A stretch of 64,000 bases of DNA from Brevundimonas sp. Root1279 (GCF_001425945.1 NZ_LMEB01000004.1:296537-360536); one strand, 5' to 3'; counted from the stretch's first letter, positions 47,893 through 61,613 are shown. Program-made: numbers and translations. The notes: a model not told the origin generated them from the letters alone.

Positions 47893-48332
47893 CCGACGCC
47901 AACGCCCTGAACGCCGCCGCCCGCATCCGCCAGCTGATCGACCTGACCGAACGCCTGACCGAGCGCCTGACCACCGAGGCCGCGGCCTTCGAGGCGCGCC
48001 GTCCCCAGGATGCGGCCGCCACCCTGGCCGGCACCCAGGACCTGGCCAACACCTATCGTCGCGAGTCCGCCCAGCTGAAGGCCAATCCGACCGCTATCGC
48101 GGCCGCGCCGCTGGCGGACCGCAAGGCCCTGATCAAGGCGACCCAGCTTTTCGAAGCGGTGCTGTCCAAGCACGCCCGCGCCATCGAAGCCGCCCGTGTC
48201 GTCTCCGAGGGTCTGGTCAAAACGATCGCCGCCGAGGTGGCCGGCCAGCGCGGCTCGCCGTCGGCTTACGGGGCCAGCGGCCGGGCCAATGCGGGCGACG
48301 GTCGGGCCGTCGCCTACAACGCCACAGCGTAA
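47889..48332 (+). CDS. flbY: Flagellar basal-body protein FlbY
   Basis: The 147-residue helical protein resembles FlbY, which follows flgI in Caulobacter and has a FlgN-like profile. It has RIRQLIDLTERLTERLTTEA near residue 13 and FEAVLSKHARAIEAARVVSE near 90. A chaperone-like or regulatory role in flagellar assembly is likely. The GTG at 47889 overlaps the previous stop. The name comes from position and helical pattern more than sequence identity. Confidence 0.7.
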   Translation: MTDANALNAAARIRQLIDLTERLTERLTTEAAAFEARRPQDAAATLAGTQDLANTYRRESAQLKANPTAIAAAPLADRKALIKATQLFEAVLSKHARAIEAARVVSEGLVKTIAAEVAGQRGSPSAYGASGRANAGDGRAVAYNATA

Positions 48333-48389
48333 CCTTACGTACCACGCGCTAAGGCTGTTCTTAACCTGTGGCTGCGGACTGTAGCGGCC

Positions 48390-49967
48390 ATGAGTATGAA
48401 GTCCCGCCTGCTTGGAATGGCGTTCGCGTCAGCCGACGTCCTGTTGGAGCTGGATCGCGGCCGGGTCGCCTTCGCGCTCGGCGCGGGGCCCGCGCCCGGG
48501 ATCGATCCGGCCACGGCCTGGGCCGGTCAGAGCCTCGACGACCTGCTCGACGCCAGCTGCCGCAACGCGGTCATGGCCCGGATCGCCGGCCTGCAGCCGG
48601 GCGTCCGCTCCACGCCCGTCGACATCCGCGTTCTGACCGGAGACGGCCGCGCGCGGGCGGCGAGCCTGCGGGCCTTCGCCTTGCCCGAGCTGGCCCCGTT
48701 CATCTCATGCGCCCTGAGCTGGGAAGGCGCGGTCCACGATGTTCCGGCGGAACGCCCCAAGGCGGCGCTGGACGCCCGCGGCCTGTTGCAGCGCCTGGGC
48801 GCCGTACTCGCGCTGGGCGGGACAGGCCCGGAACTGACCGTCGACTTTGTCCAAGTGCCCGGCCTCGACGGCGAGGGCGAGGCCCGCCGACGCGCCAACG
48901 CCGCCATCGAGACGCGACTGCAGGCCCACTCACTCGACCAGGCCAGCGCCGCGCGCCTGGCCCCCGACCGCTTCGCCCTGATCCGCGAGTCGTCCGACAT
49001 CTCCGACCTGGCGGAGGCGGTGCGCGCCGCGGGCGCCGCCGAGGGCCTCGACCTGTCGCCGATCACCAGCCGCGGCGAGATCGGTCGCTGCGAGGCGGCC
49101 ATCGCGGTCCGGACCCTGCGCCTGGCGCTGGAGGATTGCCTGAAGGACGGCGCCGACGCTGGCGTGCACTTCGGCGAGCGCCTGAAGCGCACCGTTCAGG
49201 ACGCCGATCGCTTCCGCGGCATCGTCCGCGAGCGGCAGTTTACGCTGGCCTGGCAGCCGATCGTCGCGCTCGACACCCGGGCCGTCCATCATTTTGAGGC
49301 CCTGACCCGCTTCGGCGGGGCCGGGCAGGCGCCGACCGGTCCCATCTCCATGGCCGAAGAGCTGGGGCTGATCGAGGGCCTGGATCTGGCGGTGGCCGAA
49401 AAGGCCCTGGGCCAGCTGCGCCAGCCGGGCTTCGGCCTGACCAAGGCGGCGATCAACGTCTCGGCCGTGTCGCTGACCTCGGACGCCTATGTCCAGGGCC
49501 TGCTGCGCATGACGGCGTCCGTGCCCGACATCCGCAAGCGGCTGATGGTCGAGATCACCGAGACCACGGCCCTGCAGGACCTCGACGCCGCCAACGCCCG
49601 CATCGGAGCCCTGCGCAACGCCGGGATCAAGGTGTGCCTTGACGACTTCGGCGTCGGCGCCGCTTCGCTGGACTATCTGCGCCGACTGCAGATCGACGTC
49701 GTCAAGATCGACGGGGGCTTCGTGCGCGACATCGCCGCCGACCGCACGGCACGCTCCATGATCGGGCATCTGGTCGAGCTGTGCCGGGACATGAAGGTCC
49801 TCACCGTCGCCGAAATGGTCGAAACCGAACCCCAGGCCGACGCCGTTCGCGCACTCGGGGTCGACTACGGCCAGGGCTGGTTGTTCGGCCGCCCGACCGC
49901 TGTGCCTGCCGTGACCGCCAGCGCCCCTGCCGGCAGGCGCCGGGGCGAGGTCGCGAGCTGGGGCTAA
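48390..49967 (+). CDS. EAL-domain protein, probable c-di-GMP phosphodiesterase
   Basis: The 525-residue protein has an unassigned N-terminal half (PAS-like about residues 15-110, then an unclear region to 280) and a C-terminal EAL domain. Catalytic residues are present: HFEALTRF, AINVSAVSL, MVEITET, CLDDFGVG, VVKIDGGFVR, VAEMVET and GVDYGQGWLFGRP. It should therefore hydrolyse c-di-GMP. It follows the flagellar operon by 57 bases and may link c-di-GMP to motility. The last four bases overlap the convergent ABC-F gene. Confidence 0.88.
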   Translation: MSMKSRLLGMAFASADVLLELDRGRVAFALGAGPAPGIDPATAWAGQSLDDLLDASCRNAVMARIAGLQPGVRSTPVDIRVLTGDGRARAASLRAFALPELAPFISCALSWEGAVHDVPAERPKAALDARGLLQRLGAVLALGGTGPELTVDFVQVPGLDGEGEARRRANAAIETRLQAHSLDQASAARLAPDRFALIRESSDISDLAEAVRAAGAAEGLDLSPITSRGEIGRCEAAIAVRTLRLALEDCLKDGADAGVHFGERLKRTVQDADRFRGIVRERQFTLAWQPIVALDTRAVHHFEALTRFGGAGQAPTGPISMAEELGLIEGLDLAVAEKALGQLRQPGFGLTKAAINVSAVSLTSDAYVQGLLRMTASVPDIRKRLMVEITETTALQDLDAANARIGALRNAGIKVCLDDFGVGAASLDYLRRLQIDVVKIDGGFVRDIAADRTARSMIGHLVELCRDMKVLTVAEMVETEPQADAVRALGVDYGQGWLFGRPTAVPAVTASAPAGRRRGEVASWG

Positions 49968-51580
49968 CCCAGCTCGATCGACCGCTCGACGCCGATCGCC
50001 TGCAGGAAGTCCGGATCGTGGCTGACCACGACGAGCGCCCCGTCATAGGCCGCCAGCGCCGCCTCCACCGCCGTGACCGAGTCGAGGTCCAGGTGATTGG
50101 TCGGCTCGTCCAGGATCAACAACTGTGGGGGCTTCGCCCCGGTCATCACGCAGGCCAGGGCCGCGCGCAGCCGCTCTCCGCCCGATAGGGCGCTCACCCG
50201 CTTGTCGCCCGCCGTATTGCGGAACAGGAAGCGCGCCAGGGCGGCCCGCGCCGCGTTCGGCGTCGCCTCCGGATTGATGCGCCGGTAGGCTTCGACGAGG
50301 GTCTCCTCCGGGTGAAGGATGGCGGCTTCCTGATCCAGCAGGGCGGCCGCGACGGGTCGTTCGACACCGCCCGCGCTGGGCGTCAATTCGCCCGAGATGA
50401 GGCGCAGCAGGGTCGACTTGCCGGCCCCGTTCGGCCCGGTGACCGCCACCCCCTCCGGCCCGGTCAGACGCAGCGAGACCGGGCCGACGATCCGCCGGCC
50501 TCCGGGGGCAAACCATTCCGCCTCTTCGAGAACCAGCACTGTCCGGCCCGTGGCCAGGCCAGTCGACGGCATCGGGATCGCCAGCGCCCGCACCCGCTCG
50601 ACCCGCTCGCGCGCCTCGCCCAGCGCCGCCTCGGCCTCGGCCTCGCGCTTTTCCGCCAGTTTGCGCTCGCGGGCGCCGCTCAGTTCCGCGCGCTCGGCCA
50701 TGGCGCCGAGCACGATCTTCGGTTCTGAGCCTTTGTCGGCGAAGGCGCGGCCGGCCTTGTCGCGACGGGCCTTCTTCTCGACGGCGCGCTGGCTCTCGCG
50801 GGCGATCCGCCCAGCCTCCCGCTCGGCCGCCTCCAGCCCCCGCTCGGCCGCCGCCCGCTCCGCCGCCTTACGCTCGGCGTAGAGGTCGTAGCCGCCGCCG
50901 TAGACGGCCGGGCCCAGCGACGACAGCTCGACGATCCGGTCCATGCGGCGCAGCAGGGCGCGGTCGTGGCTGACCACCACCACCCCGCCGGGCCAGCGGC
51001 CGAGCACGTCGGCGACCATGGCGCGGCCGTCTCGGTCGAGGTGGTTGGTGGGCTCGTCGAGGACCAGCAGGTCGGGGGCGTCGAGCAGCAGGCCCGCCAA
51101 TCGGAGGCGGGTCTGCTCGCCGCCGCTCAGCGTGGCGACCGGCCGCGCGGGATCGAGGCCGGAAAGGCCGACATCGGCCAGGGCCGCCGCGATGCGGTCC
51201 TCCAGGGTCCAGTCGGCGGCGTCGAAATCGTCAGGCGTCCCCTCGCCGGCCAGCACGCGGGCGATCGCGGCCAGGCCGTCGGCGGCCGAAAGCGCCTGCG
51301 CAACCGTCTCACCGGGCGCGGGCTCGCGGCGCTGTTCCAGCCAGGCGACGCGGCCGGCGCGGCTGACCGCGCCCTCAGCCGGGTCGGCCAGGCCGGCGAC
51401 CAGACGCAGCAAGGTGGTCTTGCCGGCGCCATTGCGACCGACGACGCCCGTGCGCTCACGCCCGAAGGCGAGGCTCAGGTCTGAGAATAGGGTGGAACCG
51501 TCAGGCGTGCGGGCCGCGACGCGATCGAGCGTCACGAGCGCGGATGCGGACAGGCTTGGGGCGAGGAAGGGCGAGGGCAT
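49964..51580 (-). CDS. ABC-F family ATP-binding protein
   Basis: The 538-residue protein holds two ABC domains on one chain and no membrane helix. Walker A sequences are GRNGAGKTTLL near 48 and GPNGAGKSTLL near 381; signatures are TLSGGEQTRLRL and ALSGGERLRAAL; both Walker B end in LDEPTNHLD. A charged coiled-coil linker (residues 240-340) is rich in RAERA and EKREAE. ABC-F proteins act on the ribosome. This resembles the Uup/EttA group without a clear resistance subfamily. Confidence 0.9.
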   Translation of the reverse strand: MPSPFLAPSLSASALVTLDRVAARTPDGSTLFSDLSLAFGRERTGVVGRNGAGKTTLLRLVAGLADPAEGAVSRAGRVAWLEQRREPAPGETVAQALSAADGLAAIARVLAGEGTPDDFDAADWTLEDRIAAALADVGLSGLDPARPVATLSGGEQTRLRLAGLLLDAPDLLVLDEPTNHLDRDGRAMVADVLGRWPGGVVVVSHDRALLRRMDRIVELSSLGPAVYGGGYDLYAERKAAERAAAERGLEAAEREAGRIARESQRAVEKKARRDKAGRAFADKGSEPKIVLGAMAERAELSGARERKLAEKREAEAEAALGEARERVERVRALAIPMPSTGLATGRTVLVLEEAEWFAPGGRRIVGPVSLRLTGPEGVAVTGPNGAGKSTLLRLISGELTPSAGGVERPVAAALLDQEAAILHPEETLVEAYRRINPEATPNAARAALARFLFRNTAGDKRVSALSGGERLRAALACVMTGAKPPQLLILDEPTNHLDLDSVTAVEAALAAYDGALVVVSHDPDFLQAIGVERSIELG

Positions 51581-51638
51581 AGACGACCACGAGCAGCGAG
51601 GCGGAAAGGGCGAAACCGATTTCCAGGGCGCTGATCAT
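51501..51638 (-). CDS. Possible small membrane protein overlapping the ABC-F start
   Basis: A 45-codon frame from ATG at 51638 encodes MISALEIGFALSASLLVVVY followed by an arginine-rich tail. A GGAG stands 9 bases before the ATG. It overlaps the first 80 bases of the ABC-F gene in another frame, so one of the two starts may be wrong. Real but unproven. Confidence 0.3.
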   Translation of the reverse strand: MISALEIGFALSASLLVVVYALALPRPKPVRIRARDARSRRGPHA

Positions 51639-51804
51639 GTTCGTGGTCTCCAACTGCTACTCACTCGGTGACGGGAGATTGGGGGCGGTCTGTGTACGGC
51701 GCAAGCCTTTTCCCCATCAAGCCGTCCTGACGAAGCCGTTATGAACCGGTGAGGAGACGCGGCGCCGCATGGCGCGACGGACGCGGAGCCCCTAGGTCTG
51801 CGAC

Positions 51805-52254
51805 ATGACGACGCCCGCCGTTCAATCCAGTCCCGACGCCATCGACGAGGCCCTTATCGACCGCCTGGTCGAGGGCTTCTATGCCCGGGTGCGCGCCGAT
51901 CCGCTGATCGGGCCGGTGTTCCAGTCGCGGATCGCCGACTGGGGTCCGCACCTCGAGCAGATGAAGCTGTTCTGGTCGTCGGTGGCGCTGGGCTCAGGCG
52001 TCTACCAGGGCCGGCCGATGCCGAAACACCTTCCCCTGCCCGTTGACGCCCGCCATTTCGACCGCTGGCTGGAGCTGTTCGAGGCCGCCGCGCTGGAGCT
52101 GTGCCCGCCCGAAGCGGCCCTTCACTTCATCGAGCGCGCCCGGCGCATCGCCGAGAGCCTGGAACTGGGCATCGCGGGGCATAACCGCGTCCTGCTGCGC
52201 AAGGGCGAACGATACCTACGGCCGAGCGAGCCCTGGACGCCGGAAGAAGACTAA
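51805..52254 (+). CDS. Group III truncated haemoglobin
   Basis: The 149-residue haem protein has the trHbIII layout: LIDRLVEGFYARVRADPLIG at the start, WGPHLEQMKLFWSSVALGSG and a proximal histidine in VDARHFDRWLELFEAAA near 87. It may handle oxygen or nitric oxide. No partner gene is adjacent; uvrA follows 146 bp downstream. Confidence 0.88.
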   Translation: MTTPAVQSSPDAIDEALIDRLVEGFYARVRADPLIGPVFQSRIADWGPHLEQMKLFWSSVALGSGVYQGRPMPKHLPLPVDARHFDRWLELFEAAALELCPPEAALHFIERARRIAESLELGIAGHNRVLLRKGERYLRPSEPWTPEED

Positions 52255-52305
52255 GGACCGACCTGCTGCCACCTGCTGTCAGCAGACTGGCGCAACGCGC
52301 CGCCA

Positions 52306-52320
52306 GTTCCTATAATGTTC
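52306..52320. promoter_or_regulatory. LexA (SOS) box of uvrA
   Basis: GTTC-CTATAAT-GTTC is a perfect LexA operator, and its spacer contains a TATAAT (52311-52316) that likely serves as the -10. It lies 81 bp before the uvrA ATG. Confidence 0.9.
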
Positions 52321-52400
52321 TTGCTGAAATCGACGAACCAATCCCCATATAGCGCTGTCGCGCCGGACCCCTCCCGGCCCTCCCGCGTTCCCCGGACCTC

Positions 52401-55334
<2,934 letters not shown>

Positions 55335-55335
55335 G

Positions 55336-56271
55336 TCAGGCCTGGGTCGCGTCCGCCTCGACCTCAACGCCGTGATCCTGCGAGCGGCCGCGCAGGATCA
55401 GCACCGCGCAGCCGATGATCAGCACGCCCGTGGTGATCACGCTGGCCTCGGGTCCGAAGGCCGCGCCGGTGATCCACCAGGGGGTCGCCGGGTTGGTCGT
55501 CAGGTCGGTGATCAGCGGCGTCGTGCGCACCACCTCACCGGAGACCTCCAGCCCGAAGCCCAGGCCCAGCAGCCAGTTCCACGCAGCGTGCCAGCCGCAG
55601 ACGCCCCACAGCGATCCCTCACGGACCGCGTAGAGGCTGATGAACAGGCCGAACAGGGCGACGTTGGCCAACCCGAGGAAGAGCTCCTTTGACGGAGCGA
55701 TATTGCCGCCGTGCGCGAGGCCGAACAGCAAGGCGTTTCCGATGATCCCGGCCCACAGGCCGTGGCGTGAAGCGATCAGTTGCATCAGCCAACCGCGGAA
55801 AACGATCTCCTCGCTTGAGCCCTGGACGATGAAGCCCAGCAGCAGCAGTCCGATGGGCAGCAGGGCCGCGCCGACCGCGCCGCTCTGGAAGGCGCCGCCG
55901 GCCTCAATCTCATAGCCGCCGAGGGCCCAGATCACGCCAACAACCGTCGCCAGGAAGGCCAAGCCGATCAGATAACCGCGCAGGAAGCGTCCGCCTGCCC
56001 GGGCGTTGAAGCCGATCTCGCGTATGCCGCGGCGCTCGAAAAGCACCACCCACGCGATGACCATCGCCGCCGTCAGCCCGAAGGAGGCGAACAGGATATA
56101 GGTCAGGGCCGGCCAGGTCTCCGTGTCCGTAATCATTCCGGACAGCATTGCGGGGGCGAGGGTGATGACCTGCCCGGCCACCATGAAGACTGCAGCCAGC
56201 ACGATGGCCGCCGCCGTCCAGGTGCGCCGGTGCCGCGGCTTGCGCGGGGCGTAGAGCTCAATTCCCGCCAT
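55336..56271 (-). CDS. CPBP-family intramembrane protease
   Basis: The 311-residue protein has about eight hydrophobic segments and the CPBP motifs: EEIVFRGW near 153 (EExxxR), NALLFGLAHGG near 178 (FxxxH), and WHAAWNWLLG near 226 (HxxxN). These are the presumed catalytic residues of prenyl-protease-like (Abi) enzymes. Substrate unknown. It is last in an operon of three membrane proteins (gaps of 31 bases) and ends one base after uvrA. Confidence 0.85.
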   Translation of the reverse strand: MAGIELYAPRKPRHRRTWTAAAIVLAAVFMVAGQVITLAPAMLSGMITDTETWPALTYILFASFGLTAAMVIAWVVLFERRGIREIGFNARAGGRFLRGYLIGLAFLATVVGVIWALGGYEIEAGGAFQSGAVGAALLPIGLLLLGFIVQGSSEEIVFRGWLMQLIASRHGLWAGIIGNALLFGLAHGGNIAPSKELFLGLANVALFGLFISLYAVREGSLWGVCGWHAAWNWLLGLGFGLEVSGEVVRTTPLITDLTTNPATPWWITGAAFGPEASVITTGVLIIGCAVLILRGRSQDHGVEVEADATQA

Positions 56272-56302
56272 GGCGGCTTCCCCCTCAGTCGGCCCGCGGG
56301 CC

Positions 56303-57205
56303 TTAGTCGAACGCTTTCTCAGGCCGATCGCCGGTCATGTCGCGGTAGGCCGCAGAGAACGGGGCGTAGAGCACCGCCAGTTGCAGGGCCGAAAGGATCG
56401 ACTGGGTGACGACCCCCGCGACGATCGCCGGCCAGATGGCTTGCAGCATCACGCCGAGATCCTGACCGCTGTACTCGGCCATTTTTTCGAAACCCCCGAC
56501 GCCCATCTGGAGCGGCAGGACAACGATCGTGCCCAGCAGCGAGACGACCATCGACATCAGGAAGGCGATGAAGCCCATGCCGAGCAGGGGCCAGAAGCGG
56601 CCCTTGGTGGCGCTCCAGGAGTCGAAGAAGGCCATCTTGCGCTCCGCGACCGTGATCGGAACCGCAAGCGAGAAGCGGACCGCCAGCCACAGGGCCAGGA
56701 ACAGGGTCGCGAACACGGCCAGGATGCCGCCGAGGACCGAGGCCCCGCCCCCACCGCTGACAGCCTGCACGAACATGAAGGCCGCGAAGCCCATCGGGAC
56801 CATCAGCACCACGGCGAAGGCGATGCTCAACACCACGGTGACGATCAGCACGCGAAGCTCGTCCATGCCCAGCCGTAGATAGCCGAACGCGCTTTCCGCC
56901 GGTCGCAGCACCGACCGCGCGATCGCCGCCGTCAGCACCGCGCTTCCGATGATGCCCAACGGCATCAACAGGCCGAAGGTCGAGGTGTAGGCGTCGATCA
57001 GAGGGACGAATTCGTCATAGGAGGTCGGCTGGGCGGCCTCGAGGGCCTCGCTCAGCGCCATAACCTCGGCCATGCCCCGCCCGACGGCCAGGATCGAAAG
57101 ACCGAAGATCAGGATGTAGAACAGCGACCAGAATACCAGGGCCACAGGCTTGCGCCGCACCACCCGAAAGCCTTCGAACGCAGCTTCTGTCGCAGAAAAG
57201 GCCAT
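56303..57205 (-). CDS. Hypothetical multi-helix membrane protein, paralogue A
   Basis: The 300-residue protein has about six hydrophobic segments and no catalytic motif. The segment SVLRPAESAFGYLRLGMDEL near 108 also occurs, altered, in the upstream neighbour, so the two are tandem paralogues. I do not recognise the family. A GGAGAGATCG ribosome site supports the ATG at 57205. Confidence 0.75.
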   Translation of the reverse strand: MAFSATEAAFEGFRVVRRKPVALVFWSLFYILIFGLSILAVGRGMAEVMALSEALEAAQPTSYDEFVPLIDAYTSTFGLLMPLGIIGSAVLTAAIARSVLRPAESAFGYLRLGMDELRVLIVTVVLSIAFAVVLMVPMGFAAFMFVQAVSGGGGASVLGGILAVFATLFLALWLAVRFSLAVPITVAERKMAFFDSWSATKGRFWPLLGMGFIAFLMSMVVSLLGTIVVLPLQMGVGGFEKMAEYSGQDLGVMLQAIWPAIVAGVVTQSILSALQLAVLYAPFSAAYRDMTGDRPEKAFD

Positions 57206-57236
57206 CGATCTCTCCTTGAGTCGCGGGGCGATGTTA

Positions 57237-58181
57237 TCAGGCGGCCGGCGCCGGTGAAGCCTCGTCTCGTGGACCGCTGTCGGCGAGCTGCCGGCAGGCG
57301 GAAGCGAACGGCGCCACCGATAGCGTCGCGATCGCCCCGGCGACGAGTCCCGCCAGGGCGACGAAGACCACGCCCCAGTACCAGTTGGCGCCGAGCCAGG
57401 CCGACGCCTCCGCAAACGGATCCGCCGCGGACCAGTCGATGCCCGCATTGGACGCCACGACCACCAGACTCGCGCCGAGGGCGGCGGTGACCATGATGAT
57501 CACGATCTCGAACACAAGAAAGAGCAGCAGGATCACGACCATCAGGCCGAACAGGGCCCAGCCCTTTCCGGCCGCCAGCCGCCAGCCCTGGGCGAAGCCG
57601 AAGTCGCGGTAGAGGACGGTCGCCGGCGCCATCAGACTGACCCGGCCCAGCGCCCAGCCCAGGGCGATCAGGAGGACCAGGAACAGGACGATGGCGAGCG
57701 CGACACCCGGCCCGGCTTCCATGCGCGAGCCCCACGCAGCGAACCCGACGCCCATGCCGAGCAACGTCGCCATGATGATGACGACATACAGGCCGACCCC
57801 GATGGCCAGGCCGACGACGGCCACGCGAATCTCGTCCATGCCGATGCGCAGCGAGAAGACGCTCTTCTCCGCCGGCCGTAGAACGGCCCGCATGATCGCC
57901 GTGTAGACGACCGCCATGACCAAAAGCTGGACCAGGTTGGCGAGCATCGAGGCCGCCTGGAGCTGCATCATCTCGGCGACGAGCTCAGGCGGCATCTCGC
58001 CCGTCTCGGCGCCGGCCTCCATGGACAGGGCTGATATCGACGCCAAGGCCGGCAGCATCGCCACGAACATCGCGATCATCGGCGCGACGATCAGCAGGCC
58101 CCAGGCGAACACCGCCAGCGGCCGCCGCCCCAAAAGCCTGAATCCATCGCCCAGCGACGTTCCGATCGAAAATCGACGCAT
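57237..58181 (-). CDS. Hypothetical multi-helix membrane protein, paralogue B
   Basis: The 314-residue membrane protein shares with its neighbour the segment AVLRPAEKSVFSLRIGMDEI near 112, and the same helix layout. The start MRRFSIGTSLGDGFRLLGRR is followed by two helices around a short loop (EAGAETGEMPPELVAE). It heads the three-gene operon. The ATG at 58181 has GGAGGG five bases before it; a GTG one codon earlier is possible. Confidence 0.75.
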   Translation of the reverse strand: MRRFSIGTSLGDGFRLLGRRPLAVFAWGLLIVAPMIAMFVAMLPALASISALSMEAGAETGEMPPELVAEMMQLQAASMLANLVQLLVMAVVYTAIMRAVLRPAEKSVFSLRIGMDEIRVAVVGLAIGVGLYVVIIMATLLGMGVGFAAWGSRMEAGPGVALAIVLFLVLLIALGWALGRVSLMAPATVLYRDFGFAQGWRLAAGKGWALFGLMVVILLLFLVFEIVIIMVTAALGASLVVVASNAGIDWSAADPFAEASAWLGANWYWGVVFVALAGLVAGAIATLSVAPFASACRQLADSGPRDEASPAPAA

Positions 58182-58246
58182 CACAGCCCTCCTCTTTCCC
58201 CACGGACAAGCTAGCCCGTCCGGGCCCGTCCCGCTAGAAGCCGCCC

Positions 58247-59635
58247 ATGACGACCTCCCCCTCCCCCATCCATGTCATCGGCGGCGGCCTCGCCGGCTCC
58301 GAAGCCGCCTGGCAAATCGCCAGCGCCGGCGTGCCCGTCATCCTGCACGAGATGCGCGGCGTGCCCGGCGTCAAGACCGACGCCCACCACACCGACGGCC
58401 TGGCCGAACTGGTCTGCTCCAACTCGTTCCGCTCGGACGACTGGGAGTACAACGCCGTCGGCCTGCTGCACGCCGAGATGCGCGCCCTGGACTCGATCAT
58501 CATGGCCTGCGGCGACGCCAATATGGTGCCCGCGGGCGGCGCCCTGGCGGTCGACCGTGACGGCTTCTCCCAGGCCGTGACGGCCAAACTGGAAGCCCAT
58601 CCGCTGGTGACCATCGTACGCGAGGAAATCGCGGGACTGCCGCCCGAAGAGTGGGACAACGTCATCGTCGCGACCGGCCCGCTGACCTCGCCTGCCCTGG
58701 CCGACGCCATCTTGAAAACGACCGGCGAGGAGAGCCTCAGCTTCTTCGACGCCATCGCCCCCATCGTCCACGCTGACTCCATCGACTTCGACATCGCCTG
58801 GCGCCAGTCGCGCTACGACAAGGAAGGCCCGGGCGGCGACGCGGCGGCCTACGTCAACTGCCCGATGGACAAGGCCCAATACGACGCCTTCATCGACGCC
58901 CTGCTCGATGGCCCCAAGGCCGAGTTCAAGGACTGGGAGAACGTCCCCTATTTCGACGGCTGCCTGCCCATCGAGGTGATGGCCGAGCGCGGCCGCGAGA
59001 CCCTGCGCCACGGCCCGATGAAGCCGGTCGGCCTGACCAATCCGCGCAATCCGACGGTCAAGCCGCACGCCATCGTCCAGCTGCGCCAGGACAATGCGCT
59101 GGGCACCCTGTTCAACCTCGTCGGCTTCCAGACCAAGCTGAAGCACGGGGCCCAGGCCGAGACCTTCCGCATGATCCCCGGCCTGCAGGACGCTCAGTTC
59201 GCCCGTCTCGGCGGACTGCACCGAAACACCTTCCTGAACAGCCCCAAGCTGCTGGACCGTCAGCTGCGCCTCAAGGCCATGCCGCGCCTGCGCTTCGCCG
59301 GTCAGGTCACCGGCGTCGAGGGCTATGTCGAGAGCGCCGCCATGGGCCTGCTGACCGGCCGCCTCGCCGCCGCCCAGGCGCTGGGCCGCGACCTCGCTCC
59401 GCCGCCGCCCGAGACGGCCATGGGCGCCCTGGTCGAGCACATCACCGGCGGCCACCTCGAGGGGTCGAAATTCCAGCCGATGAACATCAACTACGGCCTG
59501 CTGCCGCCGCTCGAGGCCCCCAAGGTCGACGAAGAGGGCAAGCGGATCCATCCCAAGGAGCGCGGCCGCGCCAAGAAGCGGCTGATGAGCATCCGAGCGA
59601 TGGACAGCCTGAAGGCCTGGCGGGACGCGGCGTGA
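58247..59635 (+). CDS. trmFO: Folate/FAD-dependent tRNA m5U54 methyltransferase TrmFO
   Basis: The 462-residue flavoenzyme transfers a methylene carbon from tetrahydrofolate to uridine 54 of tRNA. The FAD-binding [11 protein letters not shown] lies near residue 12. The two expected catalytic cysteines are C57 in [11 protein letters not shown] and C239 in [18 protein letters not shown]-type ends are absent, but [20 protein letters not shown] is typical. It overlaps the next gene by TGATG. Confidence 0.96.
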   Translation: MTTSPSPIHVIGGGLAGSEAAWQIASAGVPVILHEMRGVPGVKTDAHHTDGLAELVCSNSFRSDDWEYNAVGLLHAEMRALDSIIMACGDANMVPAGGALAVDRDGFSQAVTAKLEAHPLVTIVREEIAGLPPEEWDNVIVATGPLTSPALADAILKTTGEESLSFFDAIAPIVHADSIDFDIAWRQSRYDKEGPGGDAAAYVNCPMDKAQYDAFIDALLDGPKAEFKDWENVPYFDGCLPIEVMAERGRETLRHGPMKPVGLTNPRNPTVKPHAIVQLRQDNALGTLFNLVGFQTKLKHGAQAETFRMIPGLQDAQFARLGGLHRNTFLNSPKLLDRQLRLKAMPRLRFAGQVTGVEGYVESAAMGLLTGRLAAAQALGRDLAPPPPETAMGALVEHITGGHLEGSKFQPMNINYGLLPPLEAPKVDEEGKRIHPKERGRAKKRLMSIRAMDSLKAWRDAA

Positions 59636-59850
59636 TGGCGGAAGAGAGCGAACTGGATCGCCTGAAGGACCGCCGGACGACGCTCCTCTATCGGCTCGAC
59701 CTGATCGCGAAGGGCGCGCAGATCAAATACGAGGACGGCACGCCGGTCGACATGGCCTCCGAGAAGGCGCGGCTGGAGGACGAAGTCGCTCGCCTCGACC
59801 GAAAGATCGCGCTGCTCGAAGCCGAGCCGCCGACCGGCGCCCGGCACTGA
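59635..59850 (+). CDS. Short coiled-coil hypothetical protein
   Basis: This 71-residue protein is charged and almost wholly helical: ELDRLKDRRTTLLYRLDLI and LEDEVARLDRKIALLEAE flank a loop IKYEDGTPVDM. It is coupled by TGATG to trmFO and by one base to the GNAT gene. The family is unknown to me. Confidence 0.65.
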   Translation: MAEESELDRLKDRRTTLLYRLDLIAKGAQIKYEDGTPVDMASEKARLEDEVARLDRKIALLEAEPPTGARH

Positions 59851-60311
59851 TGTCTCTCGACATCCGTCAGGACGACCTCAGCCATCCGTCGACACGGGCG
59901 CTGCTGGCGTTTCACCTGCAGGGCATGCAGGCCAACTCGCCGGCGGACGCGGTCTTTGCGTTGGACCTGTCGGGCCTGCAACAGCCGGACATCACGGTGT
60001 GGACAGCCTGGCGTGACGGCGAGGCGATCGGCGTGGTCGCCCTGCGCCGCCTCGACGACCGCCAGGGCGAGCTGAAGTCGATGCGCACCCATCCCGACCA
60101 CCTGCGCCAGGGGGTCGCCGCCGGCTTGCTCGAACATGTCATCGCCCATGCCCGCACCGTCGGCCTGACGCGCCTCAGCCTCGAGACCGGCAGCGGCGCC
60201 GCCTTCGAGCCGGCCCTCGCCCTCTACCGCCGCCGCGGCTTCGCCAACGGCGGGGCCTTCGGCGCCTATGAGGCAAGCGCCTTCAACCAGTTCCTGCACC
60301 TGGATCTCTGA
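59850..60311 (+). CDS. GNAT-family N-acetyltransferase
   Basis: The 153-residue enzyme has the acetyl-CoA loop in GELKSMRTHPDHLRQGVAAG near residue 72 and the closing segment ALYRRRGFANGGAFGAY near 125. The substrate is unknown; similar enzymes (PhnO/YiiD type) acetylate small amines. Its ATG shares one base with the previous stop. Confidence 0.85.
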   Translation: MSLDIRQDDLSHPSTRALLAFHLQGMQANSPADAVFALDLSGLQQPDITVWTAWRDGEAIGVVALRRLDDRQGELKSMRTHPDHLRQGVAAGLLEHVIAHARTVGLTRLSLETGSGAAFEPALALYRRRGFANGGAFGAYEASAFNQFLHLDL

Positions 60312-60327
60312 GGAGCAGGCGCGACGC

Positions 60328-61536
<1,209 letters not shown>

Positions 61537-61553
61537 GGTCGTTCTCCGATACG

Positions 61554-61585
61554 AAAACGGCGCGGCCCCGTCGGAGCCGCGCCGT
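61554..61585 (-). terminator. Rho-independent terminator of the SCP2 gene
   Basis: ACGGCGCGGC and GCCGCGCCGT form a perfect 10-bp stem with a 9-base loop, followed on the minus strand by TTT. Confidence 0.8.
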
Positions 61586-61613
61586 GGAATAGTCAGCTAC
61601 TCGCCGCCGCGCC

